This document shows positions 29,046 through 41,101 of a DNA stretch of 64,000 bases, in pieces. The notes below the pieces were generated by a model. It made no database searches and had not been told where the DNA came from. It saw only the letters and a program-made list of their open reading frames with translations. Source of the stretch: Manduca sexta (taxonomy: Eukaryota; Arthropoda; Insecta; Lepidoptera; Sphingidae); contig NC_051123.1 of NCBI RefSeq assembly GCF_014839805.1, forward strand, positions 3,702,727 through 3,766,726, written 5' to 3'. Both the position numbers and the translations under genes were made by a program. Positions within the stretch are counted from its first letter, which is position 1. Each line of letters begins with the position of its first letter.

Positions 29046-30081
29046 AGGTGGTCACTTGTCATTCCAATTGTTCGTTGTAGTTAGTGTTCACTGACCTGCA
29101 ATTGTTTGGTGACATACCACGCATTGATTCGCTTCCTCATTTGCCTACCTCTAAAACATGCTACATAACGCGAGTAATTAATAAATAATTCAATGTTAAC
29201 AAGATAATAAAATTAACTAATGCGTTCTTTACTATTACTCCGGTTAGACAGTTTTTATTTTATATTTTCTGATCAGAATTTTCTGTCTAAAATATTGATA
29301 ACACTGAAAACAATTTCTATTGATCTCAACATTATGATTCCGTTTGATTTCCAAGAAAGGAAAATTATGCTTTTAAAATTTCCAGTCTATGGAACTCGGG
29401 AAGTGAGGTCAATGACATACAAAACAGTACATTACACTCAAATGGATTTATCATCAATTGGGTTAAAAATCATTAATCATACTAAACGCAGTCGTTATCG
29501 TAACTAAGAAACAAATAGTCTTTCACAGGTTCTTTTGAATCGTCATGAGCCTGCCTTCGCTTCGGAACGTGCTATTGCTCTAAAGAAGAAGCGCAAGATA
29601 TTTCTGTTTTTTTTTTTTAACACGTACACACTTACCGATAAAACCTACCGACTAAACCCACCATGCGACTCTCCATCTTTAATTTGAAGGTCATGGGGTG
29701 GGCAATTGCATACAACAACAATCCTCGCAAGAAACTCTTGCTTGCACGAAAACAATTTGTTACCGTTTGGGACAAACTTCAAAAGTCGTCTCAGTGTGAC
29801 CGTAGTGTTCACTGAATGACCTTAGCAAATGAACTGTCCACCACTACCCGTAATTTTTGTAATTATGAAGACGTGATAACACTTATTAAAATTATAATTA
29901 ACGAAAAGAACAAACTTTTTGACAAGTTAATTGAATTGTTTTTTATTTTGTACAAAATTATAAATACCTAATTTAAAATAAGGAGTGAATTGTAGTTGAA
30001 TCTAATCTGACCGTTGCTTAATTAGTTTATTATATATTATTGTATACAAAATAATTTATTCTTGAAATTATACAATTTTGC
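29046..30081. other. No recognised feature
   Basis: AT-rich. A 95-codon open frame at 29220-29507 (+) has no family resemblance and no splice context, so it is not called as a gene. Confidence 0.45.
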
Positions 30082-30545
30082 TGGTGGTAGGATATATTTT
30101 ATATCCGCCCGAGAAGCGACCACTATAATAATAATATCAGCCCTGTATTATATACTTGCCCACTGCTGAGCACGGGCCTCCTCTACTACTGAGAGGGATT
30201 AGGCCTTAGTCTACCACGCTGGCCTAGTGCGGATTGGTAGACTTCACACACCCTCGAAATTCCTATAGAGAACTTCTCAGGTATGCAGGTTTCCTCACGA
30301 TGTTTTCCTTCACCGTTAAAGCAAGCGATAATTCACAAAGAATACACTATACACAAGGTTAAAACGCACCATAGTGTCCCACGTGAATGTGTCGCGTTCC
30401 GGAATCAGCCTGTGTATATCCGGTTCTAATAAGCCGGCATAATTGTGGCGATTGCCGAGCGGTAATCATCTCTCGTCAGCCAAAATTTTATTGAATCCCA
30501 TTCCACTTACCATCAGGTGCAGTATAGCTGCCATGTTCGTATAAA
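30082..30545 (-). repeat. Repeat B, split by a SINE A
   Basis: Parts 30082-30127 and 30352-30545 are one B copy; the insert is bounded by CACTATA on both sides. Confidence 0.75.
30128..30344 (-). mobile_element. 5'-truncated SINE A with 7-bp target duplication
   Basis: CACTATA at 30121-30127 and 30345-30351 flanks it. Read on the minus strand it starts at the GTATTCTTTGTGAATTATCG body region (no tRNA head) and ends in the ATT tail, the outcome expected of target-primed reverse transcription. Confidence 0.82.
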
Positions 30546-30585
30546 AAAATACAAGTTATTAATCATAACTGGTGCGCCTTGTTAT

Positions 30586-30845
30586 TAAGCACGGGACACC
30601 TCCACTACTGAAAGGGATTAGGCCTTACTCCACCACGCTGGCCTGATGCGGGTTGTTCTCCTCGCATACCTTCGAAATTCTTATAGAGAATCTTTAGGTA
30701 ATTAATATTCTCACGATGTTTTCCTTCATCAAGAGCGATAATTGGTAAATACGCATATAACTTCCAAAAGTAGGATGTGCCTTAGTTTTAAAGCATGCGG
30801 GCGTCCGTCTCAACGGTCCGTTCAATTTCCAACTATGTTATGGTG
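30586..30845 (-). mobile_element. SINE A, diverged
   Basis: AAAGGGATTAGGCCTTACTC and CACGATGTTTTCCTTCATC are clear; the head is eroded. Probably an older copy. Confidence 0.6.
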
Positions 30846-31799
30846 CATTGCCCACCTTTTCAACTTAAAATATATTACCGAAAATGCGATTCTAAATATT
30901 TACCAAAGAAAACTAATAGCGATAGATTTATATCGCTAGTCTTTCAATTCCTTCCCTAGACAGTTTGCTGCTATGTTCATATGTACCTTATACCCAACGC
31001 ATTGTAGCAGGAAGTATTCATTTCTAGCTATAAACAACTTTGTTTCTATATACTTATTTAGCTACAGTCAAAGATCTCTTATTTTCATCAATAAATTGAA
31101 GTAGATTTTTATTTTGATCAAAAATGAATTCGTAGTAAGCTTATTGAGGTAATTAGAAAAAAAAAAGGGGAAACGAGGTGAACCTATACTTCTGAAAAAC
31201 TATTTGGATCGTCTTTGGAGAAAATATTAAGTATGTAAATAATTTAAAGAAACATTAACTTTTTCTTAATCCCAGTTTTGTTTAAGGTCGACATACCCAT
31301 GATTCTCTTAATTCTTTATACGTTGACGTAAAAGTGAACATTCAGTTAATTCATTTGTTCCGAGTGCTGATTTTAGAATATTCTAGACGTAAAAAATAAT
31401 GGTTTTAGCCGCGTTCTAATTATGTCCAACTTATTCTAATTTATTAAAATATACTATGTTGAAATGTTGAGTTTTGACTTTTAACTATTAGTTGCATAAG
31501 TCGTGTTATAATATATCAAAGATTTCATAACCGTCTCCTTGTCTTTATCGTGTATTTGGTTAAAGGCTTGATTTAAATTAACCGGACTTTCATTCGCCCT
31601 CGAAAAATCAAGATTTAATTGTAAATTATTATGTATTTTGTTTAAATGAGGCGAAGGTTTAATTTATATTGAACTGTTAAGTAGAATTTATTTAAAGTAA
31701 TTGTCGCAAATCATTTTGACCCAGTTTAATAGAAGAAGACTATAGGTTCAAACCTGTAATGTGACAATATTTATGTATTTTAGACTCCTGGCTTCACAC
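30846..31799. other. No recognised feature
   Basis: AT-rich, no repeats or coding signal recognised. Confidence 0.5.
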
Positions 31800-32112
31800 G
31801 GGTACTCGTGGTAGGTCTCTCATATGTAAGAGTCTGTGTGGGTAGGTACCACCGCAATGTCTATTTCTACCGCCAAGCACCGGTGTATAGTCACTGTTGT
31901 GTTCCGGTTTAAAGAAAATTGTAGCCAGTGTAACTACTAGACACAATGAGACTTAACATCTCATGTCTCAGGGTGGCGAGCGCAGAGGAATACCAAACAA
32001 TACTTTTTAATTCAAGGTGTTGGATGGTGTTTGTACTGATTATGAGCGGTTGAATGGCTTACCATCAGGTGAACGGCTAACTCGTCTCTTTATTTAATTT
32101 AATAAAAAAAAA
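31800..32112 (+). mobile_element. SINE-like repeat D, full length
   Basis: CTCGTGGTAGGTCTCTCATA to CTCGTCTCTTTATTTAATTT and a poly-A run. Confidence 0.78.
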
Positions 32113-32375
32113 AAACTAATCATTATCTATGGCCAGATGATGACGACACATAATTGCAAAAATTAAAAAAAAAATTACTTGATCCTATCGCTAAGTGCCA
32201 AACATGATAGGAACCCTCATTGAGCTACTAAATTCCCTAAAAATTGCATCACTTCAGCTGTTTTGGAGCCGAACGGAAACATCATCATCAACATCAGCCG
32301 CATTACGTCTACTGTTGAACTGCGACTATTATTAATCTGTCTACTTCGTGGGTGGACATCATACATACATTTATT

Positions 32376-32692
32376 TTTGTGTGTAGAGAATCAAAATCCA
32401 CATTATCTTTTTGAAAATAACACTTTAATATGAGTTTCTTTAACCGTAGATGTAAAATAAATACGTGTAAGTTTGGATGAAAAGCGTAAATAAAATTTTA
32501 TTTAAATTGTACAAAACTTAAAAAACGCGCACACTTTATTCGAACTAAGATGCAAAATTATAAAGAAATTTAAATCTAAAACCGGAATTTTTGGGGAAAA
32601 TAATCTTTATGTATGTATGCTTTTTGGCACAATGTTAGCAGAAATAAAGATGGGTATGTGGTTACATTATTGACGCAATGTCAAAATAACCT
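32376..32692. mobile_element. MITE M, diverged copy
   Basis: Core AACCGTAGATGTAAAATAAA and right end GGGTATGTGGTTACATTATT, GACGCAATGTCAAAATAACC match the family; the left end is eroded. Confidence 0.5.
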
Positions 32693-32727
32693 TATATGCT
32701 ATATGCTATAAGTGGCTTTTATATACA

Positions 32728-32883
32728 GGGGCGGCAGACGACACGGCACCCGTTGGTAACGAGGTCAAAATTGAATATCAATAGACATTACTCGCCAATC
32801 GACACAATTTTGCCGGCCTTTTTGAAATCGTATACATACACAGGCTGATCTAGGAACGTGATACGTGGGCCAGTAGCCACTAT
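32728..32883 (+). repeat. Repeat B, diverged
   Basis: GACACAATTTTGCCGGCC and ACACAGGCTGATCTAGGAAC are retained; the first third is altered. Confidence 0.5.
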
Positions 32884-33310
32884 TTGTTTCATTCCTAATT
32901 TTTTATTTTCTGCACGGCGTTCTTGCCCACATTGGCTTTTATCTTTTTAGTGGGATTACGCATTACTTATTTAATGAATTGAAGCCCTAAATCTATTATG
33001 GAATACGACTATTATTATTTTGGATTACATGAAATAATCTATGTATTTAATTATATTTGGTACACGGGTAGACTATGTTCTAAATTAACATTTAGGATTT
33101 TTATCACGCTAATTTGCTCCCTTTGAAAATATTTGAATTTAATATTCTGTTTTTCTAAACAGATGGCAATGGCGTAGAAGTACCTCTACGGATAGTGATT
33201 GGGATATTTTGTAGTGGGAAAGCCTACATACTACACGTCATACGACTAAAGCCGTGAGCAACGACACATACTAGATATATAACACTGACTTAGCCATACC
33301 AATGGCAATA

Positions 33311-33493
33311 CTGGGCCCTTATTCTGTATGATAGTGTAAACGCGTAACGCGGCCGTGTCATGTTATCTTCGAGAAATGTGCGTGGAATGGTATTCTATAA
33401 GCCAAATTTCTATAGTCCTAAACATGATGCGTTGTGTTACGTGCTTGTTACACACTGTTAAAATAACGTGCGGGATAGAGAATAAGGCCCCTG
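33311..33493. mobile_element. Small MITE with inverted ends
   Basis: GGGCCCTTATTCTGTATG on the left is mirrored by GATAGAGAATAAGGCCCC on the right. 183 bp, class uncertain. Confidence 0.55.
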
Positions 33494-33689
33494 AATGCAT
33501 AAATGCCGTCTGCAAACCATTTTGATAATTAGATTCTACATAAATTGTATAGAAACAGAAGCCGGCAGGAATTGGATTATAAGGAGCCACTGAGCCATAC
33601 CATTAATATTATCAGCCTTACAATATAAGGGTCTTTATTATATCTACCATTATCACTGGTAAATAGTGGAGGATTAATATTTCCAGCAC

Positions 33690-33875
33690 CTCCCTGTCTT
33701 TCTATTTGATTAATTTCGTTGCGGGACTGACATATTAGTTTTCATTGAGACTCGCTGAAATTCACTGCTCGGTTGTCATAGCGTGCCACTGCTGATCCTG
33801 GCTTACAGGAGTTGTAGTGGTGAGTGTGTCGGGAAAGTCTCTACCGTTACACTACTATGCTTTAGATCTTAGTTC
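33690..33875 (+). repeat. Repeat E, copy 1
   Basis: CTTTCTATTTGATTAATTTC through GTTGTAGTGGTGAGTGTGTC and GGGAAAGTCTCTACCG matches 62130-62290. Confidence 0.6.
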
Positions 33876-33918
33876 ATGCTAGGCTGAATGCATCGATAAA
33901 AAAATAAAAAACATTTAC

Positions 33919-33966
33919 CTTGCCTCTCTTGAATCCATTTTTAAAGAAGTTCCAATCACTATTCAT
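33919..33966 (-). other. Possible upstream exon of gene 1
   Basis: On the minus strand a 48-nt open stretch beginning ATG (MNSDWNFFKNGFKRGK) runs straight into a good donor, AAG|GTAAAT. Phase 0 would join it in frame to the ATG that opens the 21761-21923 exon, adding 16 residues and implying an intron of about 12 kb. It could equally be a 5'UTR exon or chance. It lies outside the recognised repeats on either side. No clear TATA or initiator was seen upstream. Confidence 0.3.
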
Positions 33967-34554
33967 TATGCACAGTTAAAACGTGTTGTTAACCACCGTC
34001 GCGTGCGTTCTATCGCTTTTTTCGATACAGACTTCCGAAACCCGGGGTCCGGTGAAAGGCGTATAGTGTAAGAATGATGACTATTACGTATAAAGTTACG
34101 TATACGATCTCAATTCTGTGTCCGCGACTTGGTCAGCGTATTACAAAATTATATCGGAATCGTGTTTGTATAATAATTTATTTTGATCTCATTGGTTTAA
34201 TGAGTTGAATTTGGGTCATTTGTATTGGGTTGGATGGTAATGAATTGAGTATTCAAATTAGTGTTACATTTAAATAGATCATCTCCAAGCATTCTCTATT
34301 GTATGTAGGTATTTATTCTATGTTAATGTCGGTCATACTTTTTTACGTCTTTCATTACATCCCTATTATTTATTTTTGTCCCTTGTTAATGCCACACTTT
34401 TTTTACATTTCATACAATGGGTTTGATTTAATTTATATTTACGACTGGCCGCTTCCTTTTTAATAGCTGAGAGATGCTCATTGGTCAGTATTAGTTGTTT
34501 ATATAATAAACTGTCTAACTGACATTTCTATAAGGCCAGCAGAAACAGTAGGAA
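33967..34554. other. Region upstream of the candidate gene 1 exon
   Basis: If the 33919-33966 exon is real, its promoter would lie here. I see no clear TATA, initiator or CpG-rich block. No repeats recognised. Confidence 0.3.
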
Positions 34555-34608
34555 TTACAATTCTATTGGATCTCATTCCACTTACCATCAGGTGCAATGG
34601 GGACAGTT
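34555..34608 (-). repeat. Repeat B, short fragment
   Basis: CATTCCACTTACCATCAGGT end region only. Confidence 0.45.
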
Positions 34609-34685
34609 TGCAATGCAAGTAAAATGTTGTATGTAATATGTTTAAGTAACTATTATTTATACATTGATCTTGGGAATAAATCTTA

Positions 34686-35045
34686 AAAAAGCGGCGATAG
34701 CCTAGTTGATCGTGGAACGGACTGCCGAGACGAATGTCTGCAGGTTCAAATCCCAAGGGCGTGTGCCCTAAGCATTTGAACATTTTGAAAAGTCAGAGGT
34801 GTGTACCTCTGACTTGTCTAAAAAAAATATGTGTGTATTCTTTGTGAATTATCGCTTGCTTTAACGGTGAAGGGCAACGTCGTGAGGAAAGCTGCATACC
34901 TGAGAAATTTTCTATAGGAATTTTGAGGGTGTGTGAAGTCTACTAACCGACACTAGGTCAGCGTGGTAGACTAAGGCCTAATCCCTCTCAGTAGTAGAGG
35001 AGACCCGTGCCCAACAGTGGGACAGTATATAATATAGGGCTGATT
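34686..35045 (+). mobile_element. SINE A with internal duplication
   Basis: Full head and body, but about 35 bp around AAGTCAGAGGTGTGT and ACCTCTGACTT form a small inverted duplication just after box B. Confidence 0.8.
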
Positions 35046-35484
35046 GGGAATGCATGATTGATGAAGGTGGAGGAAGCGCGGAAAGTATTCCAGAATCGTG
35101 GAAAGTGGCAATCCTGCCTACTCCTATGGGATAGAGAGATGATACTGTGTATGTATATTAATATATAATAGATAGCTTCTCAGAATACGTTAGCGCACTG
35201 TTTTGCTGAAGGTAATGTCTGAAACCAGTTTGATATTTTTGTTCTAAAAAACAACTTCATTAAACACAGGATTTTCCTCTCGGAAGATGAGGTGCAGTCT
35301 CGTCAGACGAGTTTTATAACAATAATATGTTTCCGAAATCATTAAGATTAAATATTATCACTATAAATTTTAATAAATGACTACAATATTTTTGTTTGGT
35401 TCCGCACTTATGTTTTAACTTTTTATGATTTTACTCTTTCGCTATATTTATTTTATTTTGGATTTTTTGCTTAGTATTTGCCCA

Positions 35485-35765
35485 GACTGCTTCGGTGACG
35501 TAATGCTGAGATTTCGGGTCCAATCCACGAGTCGGGTAAAGTAATATTAGATTTTCTACTCAGTGTCAGCCAAGAGTCGTACTGAGTTTTCGGGTTCCAT
35601 TCCGGGATGAGGTAAAGTTATATTAGATTTTTATATTACAATCTATGCCCGATACGGCGATAGACTCGCCTCCTATCATTTCATGAGACGGAATACACGC
35701 AAAGTGGCAGCAGTAGTTACGACACTGTCTACCCCTTGCGAGATAATGGCGTGAGTATGTGTCTG
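35485..35765 (+). mobile_element. SINE C with doubled head
   Basis: The box-B region (GATTTCGGGTCCAATCCACG, then GTTTTCGGGTTCCATTCCGG) and the following GGTAAAGTTATATTAGATTT occur twice in tandem before a single C body (GATACGGCGATAGACTCGCC). Confidence 0.6.
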
Positions 35766-36351
35766 TTTGTATCAGTATTAGCCCAATATTTGTGCTATAT
35801 ATTGCTATATATCCCCGCCTATCATGCATGAAAGGAAATACAATCACAGATGCCAAAGGGTCGATGTACTAACTGCAATTCTACCTATGTAGGTAAAATG
35901 CGTGAATATATGCATATTTAGGAGGATGCTCACGAATATAATTATCATAATTTTTAAAAACGTGAACTCTGTATTCTTTTGTTTACAATGACAGACAATG
36001 TAAACCTATTTTTAATATAAAAACCGCGATAAATCCGAAAACTTGTTTTATTTTAAAGTGAAATCATTTTAATTAGTACAATTCATTTATTATTTTTTAA
36101 TTAATTGTAGCTCAATTTGCTTTTCAGTACGACATTCCGTTGTGTCACTCTAAATACAACCTTAAACACTAGAACTTAAATTCTCTTTTTAAAAAATCAA
36201 CTTAACTATCCCTTATTTCCTATGGGAGAAAATTACTATGATAAAAACTAGCCTATACGTTGAACCAGGACATGGTCTACTCATATACCAAATTTCGTCA
36301 AAATCCGCTCAGTTCTTTCCGCGTTTACTTTTAACAAACATTATTTTAAAT
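35766..36351. other. Mostly unassigned, with a Helitron-like relic
   Basis: CATATACCAAATTTCGTCAA followed by AATCCGCTCAGTTC near 36285-36315 recalls the inner part of lepidopteran Helitrons; ends not found. Confidence 0.35.
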
Positions 36352-36650
36352 TAAAATACTTTATTTATCACGTAGGCGAACAAAGTTGGACTTACGATAC
36401 GTCAAAACAAAGCATAAGAATAATTATTCTTATTTCTAAATAACTAACTATTAATATTACTTATATAACTACGGACATTTTTAAATCAGGGATAAAATTT
36501 ATAAGGAATAACAAGGTATAAATCAAAATAGCCAGCTCGGGCTGGCAAGTAGTGGGAAATAAAAGAATAACGCTTCGCAATCCTCGCCGGCGAGGACATA
36601 AGCCCTTGCCTAGCCAACCTACCAGCCTCTCACATCAATTTCCAATATTT
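36352..36650 (-). repeat. Repeat R, copy 1
   Basis: Inverse counterpart of 39828-40130: GTAGGCGAACAAAGTTGG, CCAGCTCGGGCTGGCAAG and CGGCGAGGACATAAGCCCTT. The minus strand ends with GATAAATAAAG, like a retroelement 3' end. Confidence 0.55.
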
Positions 36651-36887
36651 TAGGAAACTTTCGCATTCATAATATTACTATAATAAGTTAGGTTTTAATA
36701 TATTTGTGATCTCCAAAAAAATATCGATTAATGTCATGCGTATAGATCACATTTTAAAACAATATTCTTCCGTATTGACCGGTTCACCTCCGATTCGTAC
36801 TTCCTAAAATTCGCTTAATTTTCACAAATTTCGTTGACTCATCTATTTGTTTAAAATAGATTTACATAATTTTTTATAGACGCATAT

Positions 36888-37110
36888 TTGATTTCTTATG
36901 TTTACGCGAATATATATCGAAAATAAGACTATTTATTGGATTTTATCGCGACCTCAATATGTCCAAAAATATAGCGTTATATAATGATTCCTTATGTTTA
37001 CGCGAATGTTCAACATTAATGTTAAACTATTTTTCCGATTTTATCGTAGTTTTTATATTTCAATTTTCTCCCGACGTTTCGAGGAATTTGCAGCCTTCGT
37101 TGTCCTCCCC
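36888..37110 (+). mobile_element. MITE G, compound copy
   Basis: The outer end CTTATGTTTACGCGAAT occurs twice (about 36897 and 36992), as if one G element had landed in or recombined with another; the second carries CTCCCGACGTTTCGAGG. Confidence 0.5.
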
Positions 37111-37689
37111 ATGACCAGCTGCTTTTTTAATAGCATGTTATTGACATTTATATCTATTCCTCTGAAAGATCAATACGACCATATTGCCATTCGTCAAAAT
37201 GAGTTCCCGAAACGTCAAAAGTTCACAAGACTGCAGGTCCATCCTCAAAGTCGAGGACCTTGCCGCATTCACCCCCCCACCATAGTTCCGGCTCGCGTGC
37301 TGAAGAATACGGTAAAGGATAGTTGTTAGTACATACTTAACCGTTGATGTCTCATTCTCTTCCAATGGCCGTCCTGAGTCGAGGTTCGTTAGTCGTTAGT
37401 GGATTGCCCTGAACATGGTCACTTAACATCAAAGGGTTGCGAGTGCCTAAAGCGTTTAGCCAAAAGTCCGATGTGTTTGTATAAGCCAACCCTCGTCAGG
37501 CGAACATGACAGGTAAAAAAAAATATCTGTCCCTTCAATTATAATATGACATATTGTAACATACTGTGTAAAATTATACATATCAAGCCTTTGTTGTTGA
37601 AAACTTGAAAGGGTAGGTAGATATGCAACTACGGTACTCACTTTTCGCCTGTGTGCTATCCCATGATGATAGGGGCGAACCAAAAAAAT

Positions 37690-37818
37690 ATATAATTAAC
37701 ATAACAAAAGTTCTGGACTCCAGGCTGATAGTAGACAAACCAAATATCACTGCCAGACCTTGAATTCAAACCCAGGACCTCAGATCGGTGACGTGTGCAC
37801 ACCATACAACGCCACCAG
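37690..37818 (-). mobile_element. SINE C, head region
   Basis: Minus strand: GGTGGCGTTGTATGGTGTGC (box A region) and GGGTTTGAATTCAAGG (box B). Confidence 0.55.
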
Positions 37819-38184
37819 GTGTAAAAATTGTAGTTGTGTGAGAACATGTCATATTTAGTTAACTAATCTATAAGTTATAAGAATGTTTACGACTACCACT
37901 ATTCGATGTTAAATCGCCGCAAATAATGTGGTATTACATAATATGATAATAAAGATAGACTTAACAGCAATAAATTAGAATTTATTTCAAAAAATTACGC
38001 AACATAAAACGTAATACGTTTTAAAACAATGAACATTTAAAAAAATCAAGATGTTACAATGTGGTTAAAAAACTCGTATTTTATCTTTTTGGAAATATTA
38101 TTTCACATTCAATGTAAATATCTCAAGAATCTGATAAGAATGAATTTCGTTTTTATTTTTACACAACTGAAAGGAGAGACGAGA

Positions 38185-38360
38185 AAATGGTTTTTTTATT
38201 GTCTTGGTAGGCAAACGAGCAAGCGGTCTGATGGTAAGCAGAATCCGCCGCTCATTGAATTTGCAAGAAGCATAGCTAAGCCATTGCCTACGAGGAGGTG
38301 AGCATTCTTTTTGAGCCTTGTTCAAAGGACAAGTCAAAGCATTCGCGTAACACTGATACA
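38185..38360 (+). repeat. Unclassified SINE-like repeat
   Basis: GGTAGGCAAACGAGCAAGCG and GTCTGATGGTAAGCAGAATC recall the end of family D in a diverged form; the rest is not matched elsewhere here. Confidence 0.35.
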
Positions 38361-39109
38361 GAGAGTTCATTAAGTCTCGTTTAAAAAACACACATCATAG
38401 CACTCAGAGAGTTCATACTAAAGTTTGCTTGCTCAGTAAGAAGGAACCACCGCTATATCTGTAAACATAGTAGTAATATGCCGCAGGACTTTAAAACACC
38501 CTATAGGTCTCTAATATGTTTCATGTTCAAGGGCCATAGCTAGAAGCCTTTTTATGCTTCTTATCATTAATGCTAGTAGAAGACAGAAAAATGTATAGGA
38601 AATAAATAACCTATCGATAAGTCTGTTACTATATGTCATTCTTAAATATAACATTAGCGTTAGTTATTGTAAAGTAAAAACACAGCCTCGCAGAATCATC
38701 ATTTTGCAATTTTCATCAAGAACACATAAAACAAAAAAAAAACAATAGTCAATTATTTCCCAAAAAAAAAGAATACGAAATATCCATAAAAATATCTGGC
38801 GAGATAAAACGAAAAAAAAAATAGTAACAGAACATTCAAAATTCAAAATTAGAACTTTAATGGAAATTCGCACTAATTTTGCTTAAGTCGTAAAAGCAGC
38901 AGTAAAATAATTTATTGCCATTTCCGCAGTTGATAAGGTCGAACCACAGAAGGTCGAGCAAAACAGAAGAGTGTGTCGCTAATAATTTTTTTTTATTAGG
39001 CGCTGCAAACGATTACTTCCGAAGACGTATGACGCAAAATGCGATTCCATTTTATTGATGTATTAATTCACCAAATTATCTATTAAACTATTGTATCTGT
39101 TTCAAATTA
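38361..39109. other. No recognised feature
   Basis: AT-rich with several poly-A runs; nothing supported. Confidence 0.45.
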
Positions 39110-39319
39110 TCTATACCAATATTGCAAAGAGGTAAAGTTTCTAACTTTGTAACGGGTAATCTTCGGAACTATTAAACTGATTTTAAAAATTCTTTTACTA
39201 ATAGGTGGCTATATTACTCGTGAATGCTATAGGCCACTCTTTATCGTTAGAAATTATAAAGTGTGACCTTTATCACGGAAAAACTTTTTCACGCGAGCGA
39301 AGCCGCGGGCAAAAGCTAG
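39110..39319 (+). mobile_element. Complete 210-bp non-autonomous Helitron
   Basis: Starts A|TCTATACCAATATTGCAAAG and ends GCGAAGCCGCGGGCAAAAG then CTAG|T. The hairpin-forming GCGAAGCCGCGGGC before CTAG and insertion between A and T fit short lepidopteran Helitrons. Confidence 0.75.
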
Positions 39320-39514
39320 TATTAAAATAAACTAATAGAATTAAAAAATCTACCTAATTAAAATCCTTGCTCAACGACGATTTTATACGGCATTCGTTTT
39401 ATTTCGGTTACAGGGGATTTTTGGTTCTGAAATTGCTGTTGGAAGTTACCGCGAATTTTGATGAGATTATAAAATAATTATTTCTTATATTTTCGCAATT
39501 GTTACACATTTGAA

Positions 39515-39625
39515 TAGAACTGTTAACGGATTTTATGCCGGTTATTTTTATTATTATAATATCTCCCGACATTTCGAAGTCGTTTCAGCCTCATGGTCAC
39601 GGAGCGGGTTGAGGTGTTGGTCATC
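39515..39625 (+). repeat. MITE G, half copy
   Basis: CGGATTTTATGCCGGTTATT, CTCCCGACATTTCGAAGTCG and CATGGTCACGGAGCGGG. Confidence 0.5.
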
Positions 39626-39827
39626 CAATCATTAGCGTCTAGATAAGGCTAAAAAACATTGATTCCTGCCTAAAATAATTCACGAGATTATTGAAATTAA
39701 AAAACATCCGAATTTTAATAGAGAAGATGGTTGGAAGCGTGCACTAGCCTGAGATCTAGTTCAACATTTAATTAAATAGGAACTCAAATGTCCGGCTGCC
39801 AGACTTCAAGACATAGTGAGTTCATAA

Positions 39828-40130
39828 TAGGTAGGTTAGCTAGGTTAGGGCTTTTATTGTCCTCACCGGTGAGGATCGCGACGCGTTTCTCCCTTATTGC
39901 TTATTTAAAAATACACATATACATCATTTAATTTATTCTTCCCTGCCAGCCCGAGCTGGCTTCTTTGTTTACTTAGTATATTTTTCATTTATTTTATTTT
40001 CAATATAAATTGTCTTTGTTTATATAAGCTAATCTAATTAAATAATAATTAAATATTCTCATGTACCTTGAGTTATCATAAGTGCAACTATGTTCGCCTA
40101 CGTGATGAATAAAGCATTTTTTTTTTTATT
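39828..40130 (+). repeat. Repeat R, copy 2
   Basis: TTATTGTCCTCACCGGTGAG, CCAGCCCGAGCTGGCTTC and GTTCGCCTACGTGATGAATA, then AAAGCA and a T run. Inverted relative to 36352-36650. Confidence 0.55.
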
Positions 40131-40159
40131 TTAATGGGTAGATCGGACCGCCGACAGCT

Positions 40160-40310
40160 AAAAAATTATTTTTTTTGTATTATTATAATGTAGGTAGATA
40201 TTATAACTTTGAATTTTCGGATCAACATGACTATGAAGTCTGCAGTCTACGAAACGTTGTGAGAAAATAATAAAATAAATAATCGTAATAAAATCTGGAA
40301 ATAGTTTTAT
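40160..40310 (-). repeat. MITE G, right half
   Basis: ATGTAGGTAGATATTATAAC and TCTACGAAACGTTGTGAG, the inverse arm of family G. Confidence 0.45.
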
Positions 40311-40778
40311 TTCAATGAGATTATAAAATTCATTAAAAATGAATAAACAAGATGTTACGGATTGTTACCGCTAAATGTTTTCTTTTAGATATTGGTGACG
40401 TTTATTCAAACTCTAAGGTCCGTTTTCAAAAACATTATTTAACGATTTCTTATGCTTGCGCGAATTTTAGCCATTGACATAAACTGTTATTTAGATTTTA
40501 TTCCGGTTTTTATATAGAAATAAGTTGTGAATTGGTAGAATAGAGTTATTAGTTCCCATCTCGTTATAATTTGGTAATGAGGATGTAATGAAAACAAAGA
40601 ACCACTTATATAACATTTTCAACCTTATTTACATAGGCTTAGAACTTATATTAGATAAAAGGATAAGCAAGACACGAATTTGCTGGAAAAATGTATTAAA
40701 TTATTCTTTGATTGGTCTATTGTGACGCCTAAAAAATAGTAGGAGCAATTTCTTCTTTCACTATTATAAGTAATCCTT

Positions 40779-41101
40779 TAAATAATATAATATCAGCCCT
40801 GTATTATATACTGTCCCATTGTTGGGCACGGGACTCCTCTACTACTGAGTGGGAATAGGCCTTAGTCCACCGCGCTGGCCTAGTGCAGGTTGGTAGACAT
40901 CACACACCTTCAACAATCCTATTGATAATTTCCCAGGTGTGCAGGTTTCCTCACGATGTTTTTTTCACCGTTAAAGCAAGCGATAATTCTTAAAATATAC
41001 ACTTATCCTTTTAGAAAAGTCAGAGATGTGTGCCCTTGGATTTTGGTGTGCGGACAATCGTCTCGATAGTCCGTTCTACTACTAACTAGGCTATTGCCGA
41101 T
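40779..41101 (-). mobile_element. SINE A, full length
   Basis: Tail ATATAATATCAGCC and head region up to GGCTATTGCCGA; box B is eroded (GATTTTGGTGTGCGG). Confidence 0.78.

Noticed and set aside
29220..29507. 95-codon open frame on the plus strand
   Set aside because: AT-rich codons, no domain, no splice or promoter context and no relative in the window; likely chance.
36994..37329. 111-codon open frame on the plus strand
   Set aside because: Begins in MITE G and has no family resemblance.
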